Positions 60,522 through 64,000 of a stretch of 64,000 bases of DNA are shown here, piece by piece. The position numbers and the translations under genes are program-made. Origin of the DNA: Anadara kagoshimensis (lineage: Eukaryota > Mollusca > Bivalvia > Arcoida > Arcidae). Within the stretch, counting starts at the first letter, position 1. Every line of letters starts with the position of its first letter. A model generated the notes under the pieces. The model did not search any database, was not told the origin of the DNA, and worked only from the letters and a program-made list of their open reading frames with translations. The stretch is taken from NCBI GenBank assembly GCA_021292105.1, contig CM037874.1, forward strand, positions 19,837,534 through 19,901,533, written 5' to 3'.

Positions 60522-61932
60522 TCAATTGTCTCTTGTTTGGCCTTCACCTTTTATATCGGACCCGACATCTGAAGATTCGTTACTTTCCAAGAATATATGT
60601 ATATTATGTGAATCGTCTGTTGGACTAGATATTTTAATTTGTGGAATTTCCAACTTTCGTTTAATGTTTGGTACATCCTCAAACGATGAAACATGCCCAT
60701 TTGGTATCTGAAATGACACATTACGCGTATATTGTCACTACTCTCAAATTTAAATATGGAAGGTCTTGGGGGACCTAAATGTTTGACTTGTAGAGACTGC
60801 GTTCGTCGTAGTCCTTCGTGAACTCCCCCATTTTGTTGTGTTTTTCGTTGAGACATTTTAAATGATGACGAACGTCTTGACAAAGACTTAACACTCCCTC
60901 GACGTTTATCCTTATAACACAAGCGTTGAACTTTTCTTCTAATAAATCTTTTAAATGAGTTTCGTAAAATTTTATTTCTTAAACCATATATAGCACCATT
61001 GGTCATGGGTGCTGCTTGAAACAATGTCGACACAACCGATAACACTACAGTATTTACAATTTTACTACCACAAATACATTCTATCACAATAACAATTGAA
61101 AATGGAATATAGGTTAAGGTGAAAGCACCAACTAACTGTAATATAGTCCCCATAGCTTTTGTTCCTTTGATTGATAATGTTGTTTGACTATTAGGGCGAC
61201 AGGTGCTTGCACAACACATGCCATTCTAACCATTGTAGCCGCTATTCGACTACTTTGTGTCCGGGCAATCCGAAATATGTGTGTATAACAATAAAGCATA
61301 ACAATTAGTGGTATATAGAACATGAGACTTATGGAAATACCTACATACAAACGACCAGCTGTGTTAATGTGATTCATAAAACATATCCCCATCACTGGCT
61401 GAAATGTATACTCAATTCCACCAACTAAAGGCGGAAATGCTGTTACTATTGCCACTACCCAAAACACTGAAAATAACAATATCATTTTACGAAATGTAGC
61501 TGTTAAGGAATGATGTAATGGTGACGCAATGGTCTGATACTTGTCCCAACTCAGTGCAGCAATAGTCAGGACAGACGCTACATTTAAAGAGATTTGTAAA
61601 AATCCGTAAATATGACAGGTTATATCGCCACCTACCCAGTGTCCTAATAAACTTACCACTCCGGAAAATAGTGTATTTAAAATTGATTCCGCTAATCCTA
61701 AAGATCCAAGATGCACAAGAAGTATATTCCTAACTGTTCTCAGTTTCCGGTTTGGAACGATAGCTAAAATTATGAAACCATTGAGAGCAACACCGATCAC
61801 TGTAAATATTAGTAAAAGTATTCCATTTAAAATTCCTGTACTTGATTTCTTATTAAGAGGTGAATCCAAGATAACACCATCGTCTTCCCACAATGAATAA
61901 TTCACTTCGTTCGTAAAATTTCCTTGAAATTG
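60522..61932 (-). CDS. Class A (rhodopsin-like) GPCR, GPR161-like, with frame breaks
   Basis: An uninterrupted exon encodes seven helices. TM1 has IGVALNGFIIL; TM2 has LGSLGLAES (Glu at the usual Asp). ECL1 has GHWVGGDITC, and Cys pairs with ICF in ECL2. TM3 ends DKY instead of DRY, TM4-5 reads FPPLVGG and PLIVMLYCYTHIFRIAR, TM6 has GAFTLTYIPF, and TM7 ends TNGAIYGLRNKIL instead of NPxxY. The tail has RRGS and RRSSS, likely PKA-type sites. The TM4-TM6 pattern recalls GPR161 but the ligand is unknown. N-glycosylation motifs NFT and NYS precede TM1. Three problems: no in-frame ATG follows the stop at 61,933-61,935, so a 5' exon or an indel is needed (an ATG at 61,936 is in another frame); one base is missing in loop 3 near 61,205-61,220; and one is missing in the tail near 60,718-60,735. 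It is either a decaying copy or consensus errors. Confidence 0.75.
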
Positions 61933-61939
61933 TCATTTC

Positions 61940-64000
61940 TGATAGCTATATATAATGGCGTTTTTACTAACCAGAGTTACCATTGCAATTTGTTTGTGAA
62001 TTGTCGTCGGAATTCATTTGTAAAAATCACAGTATCCGTTAATATAACGATAGTAAATCCCTTCCTCTACTTCTACTTCTACTCATACCTTGTTTACAAA
62101 TATAATTGAAATCACAAAAAATACTTAACCTGGGACAGATTTTTCCAAAGATTAATCCTTACGAAGTAGTAGTAGAACTTTAAATATCCTCCTCTGTTTG
62201 TGATGAAGTTGTATATGAATTACGGTGTAAGGAACTGTTATATACTTCACTGTTAGCAATCGTATGAATAAGAGTGTACCTCACTCCCTTCTCTTCTTAA
62301 CCGCCGTATATCTAATCATTATAATCTTGTGTGAATCCAAACTGCAACTGTAGGCTATTTTTGGCACAGATCTATCAAGCTATTGCAAATCTGTGTGCAG
62401 AGAAAATAATCACGTCTGAAAATGAAAATAAAAAATAAATGTAATGAAATCCCGTGTTATCGGGTTTATTATAGTCTTAAAGGCTATCTCGTAGCACAAA
62501 ATCTTAGCCGTATATAAAAAGTTTATCCGATAATATAGATGGAAATATATGATTGAGCTGCTGCGATAGAAATGACAGTTTCTTGACTTAAATCGACATT
62601 TTATCAGGGGTAATTTGTATACGCATGCTGACTGTTTGCCCCTAATCTATAGAATTGCTTATCAGTATCTCTTGGTCCGTATGGAAATATTACCAGCAAT
62701 TCCACAATAGTTAATATTCTTATTGGTCATCAATTAAACGATATAAATAGATTCCCATATCTCTAGGGGGATTCGTACCAGTGATAATGCCATTTCAGTA
62801 TTGCCTAGCTTGTCTTGAAAAGAGACAGAACATAACGAATTATATGGTCATTTTACTGTAGAACAGACAGCCATGGAGAGTACAAATCTTCTGGGTTTGA
62901 TACCGGTTATATGGTCATTTTACTATAGAGCAAATAGTCACGGTTAGTGCGAATACTCTCGCTTAAATGGATTAAGTATAAATTAATATACAGTGGCATT
63001 TCCGAAAGTAAAAAACCTAATGACTCTATCTAAGTTTGTTCAGTTCAAATCTATAATGAATCATTATTCAATTTTTTTGCAATAATTTAATCTGACTCCT
63101 TTTACAAAGATGTTACCGTTTCAGATATATCGCATTGAATTTTAACCCCTAGTTTCTAGCACTTTCACGTCAGATTATAAAGATGTATTATGCACAATGA
63201 TCCATTGTTTAAAAATATCATTTGAAGCATCTTATCATGCCTATTGCTTTTGTACCCCCAGGAATAGAAAATTTACAACAAGACTTACAAGTTATTTTTT
63301 GCCAAACCCCTTTCACGAATGACATCGACGACGTTTTAAATGACGTGAGCGTACATAGATAAATAAATAAATAAATAAAAGTTCGAAAGAGCAATTAGAA
63401 TTCCTCGAAACTATGATTTTTAGAACGTTTGATGAATTGAAATTCCAATAAATATATTTGTTCCACACACACCAGAAATCTGAAAGAAACTTGAAGAGCC
63501 TTTATTTCAAACACTTAAACAATCCGCTGTATGAGAAAAAATAAATTATCAAACTGTCTATTGTTCAGACTTGTTTCATTTTGGAAGATACAAATGGGGT
63601 CTTTCCAGAAAAAATTGAGTAAAATAAAAAAGGAAAACCGTGACATATTTTAAGTTGCTCTACATTTGTACACCGTTTAACGTCAATGAAATCTTACCGA
63701 TGAATGGGGGACATTAAACTCTAAAAGGAATTGAACAATATTACAACAAAAGTGTTACTAAATAAATCTACAGAATCAGCAGACGATTTCCGTTTGGTGT
63801 AAGAAAAACGGAAGTGAATACAAACAAAAATAGTAAGGTCCGGATGTGAGGTTAAATCAATGTATATCTCTGTTTCTATTTACTTTATCGCTTATTTGAT
63901 AAAAGACTTTACTACGCGAATTGAAAGCATTTCGTAACTTTTTATGTAGAACTGATGGTCAATATAGTGATAATGGAGCCGTTATTATCATTAATGATAA
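61940..64000. other. Flank of the GPCR; no gene seen
   Basis: This would contain any upstream exon and promoter of the receptor, but no coding exon or signal peptide is evident. Apart from the 68-bp repeat and an AAAT run, nothing is supported. Confidence 0.45.
62840..62975 (+). repeat. Two-unit tandem repeat, period 68 bp
   Basis: TATATGGTCATTTTACTGTA at 62,842 recurs as TATATGGTCATTTTACTATA at 62,910, followed in both by GA(A/G)CA.A.AG(C)CA and GAGTAC/GCGAATAC-like words. Confidence 0.7.

Overview
This window looks like a gene-poor stretch of an AT-rich animal genome, most likely a bivalve or other mollusc. That is an inference from the kinds of transposable elements, from spliceosomal introns with GT/AG borders, and from a seven-helix receptor; the species cannot be read from the sequence. 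Nothing looks bacterial or viral. Most short open reading frames are chance frames or lie inside repeats. Only four stretches encode recognisable protein: a five-exon hAT-type transposase gene at 29.1-35.1 kb (minus), a Penelope-like reverse transcriptase remnant at 51.2-51.9 kb (minus), the C-terminal end of an RTE-like non-LTR retrotransposon at 56.2-56.6 kb (plus), and a rhodopsin-class GPCR at 60.5-61.9 kb (minus), which is the only host-type gene.

Layout. 0-16 kb is a mosaic of duplicated modules (1-800 recurs at 9.6-10.4 kb; 940-2080 recurs at 14.4-15.5 kb) carrying Penelope-like 3' tails, small inverted-repeat elements, SINE pieces and three hammerhead-ribozyme-like motifs. 16-28 kb holds MITEs, minisatellites, a foldback element and a 1.2-kb tandem duplication. 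28.94-35.51 kb is a complete hAT transposon with terminal inverted repeats and a 5-bp target duplication; two groups of SINEs sit in its first intron. Its first exon encodes an OTU-fold domain resembling the N-terminal part of vertnin. 39-47.6 kb is dense in Penelope-like 3' ends, many in a roughly 430-bp tandem array, one of them split by a 1,286-bp non-autonomous hAT with perfect 8-bp target duplications. 48.6-53.7 kb is a 560-630-bp satellite array interrupted by the largest Penelope-like copy. 54-64 kb has a SINE, the RTE fragment, two more Penelope-like tails and the GPCR.

The unifying observation is that one dispersed repeat, seen about twenty times in both orientations, is the 3' end of a Penelope-like element. 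In the 51-kb copy the repeat runs directly into reverse transcriptase coding sequence, and the repeat itself encodes the end of that protein followed by a short 3' UTR with a conserved hairpin. Five 46-nt motifs elsewhere fold as minimal type-I hammerhead ribozymes with a compensatory change in stem II. This fits the known association of such ribozymes with Penelope-like elements and retrozymes.

Limits: repeat edges are approximate unless target duplications are given, no database search was run, and family names rest on motifs recognised by eye.
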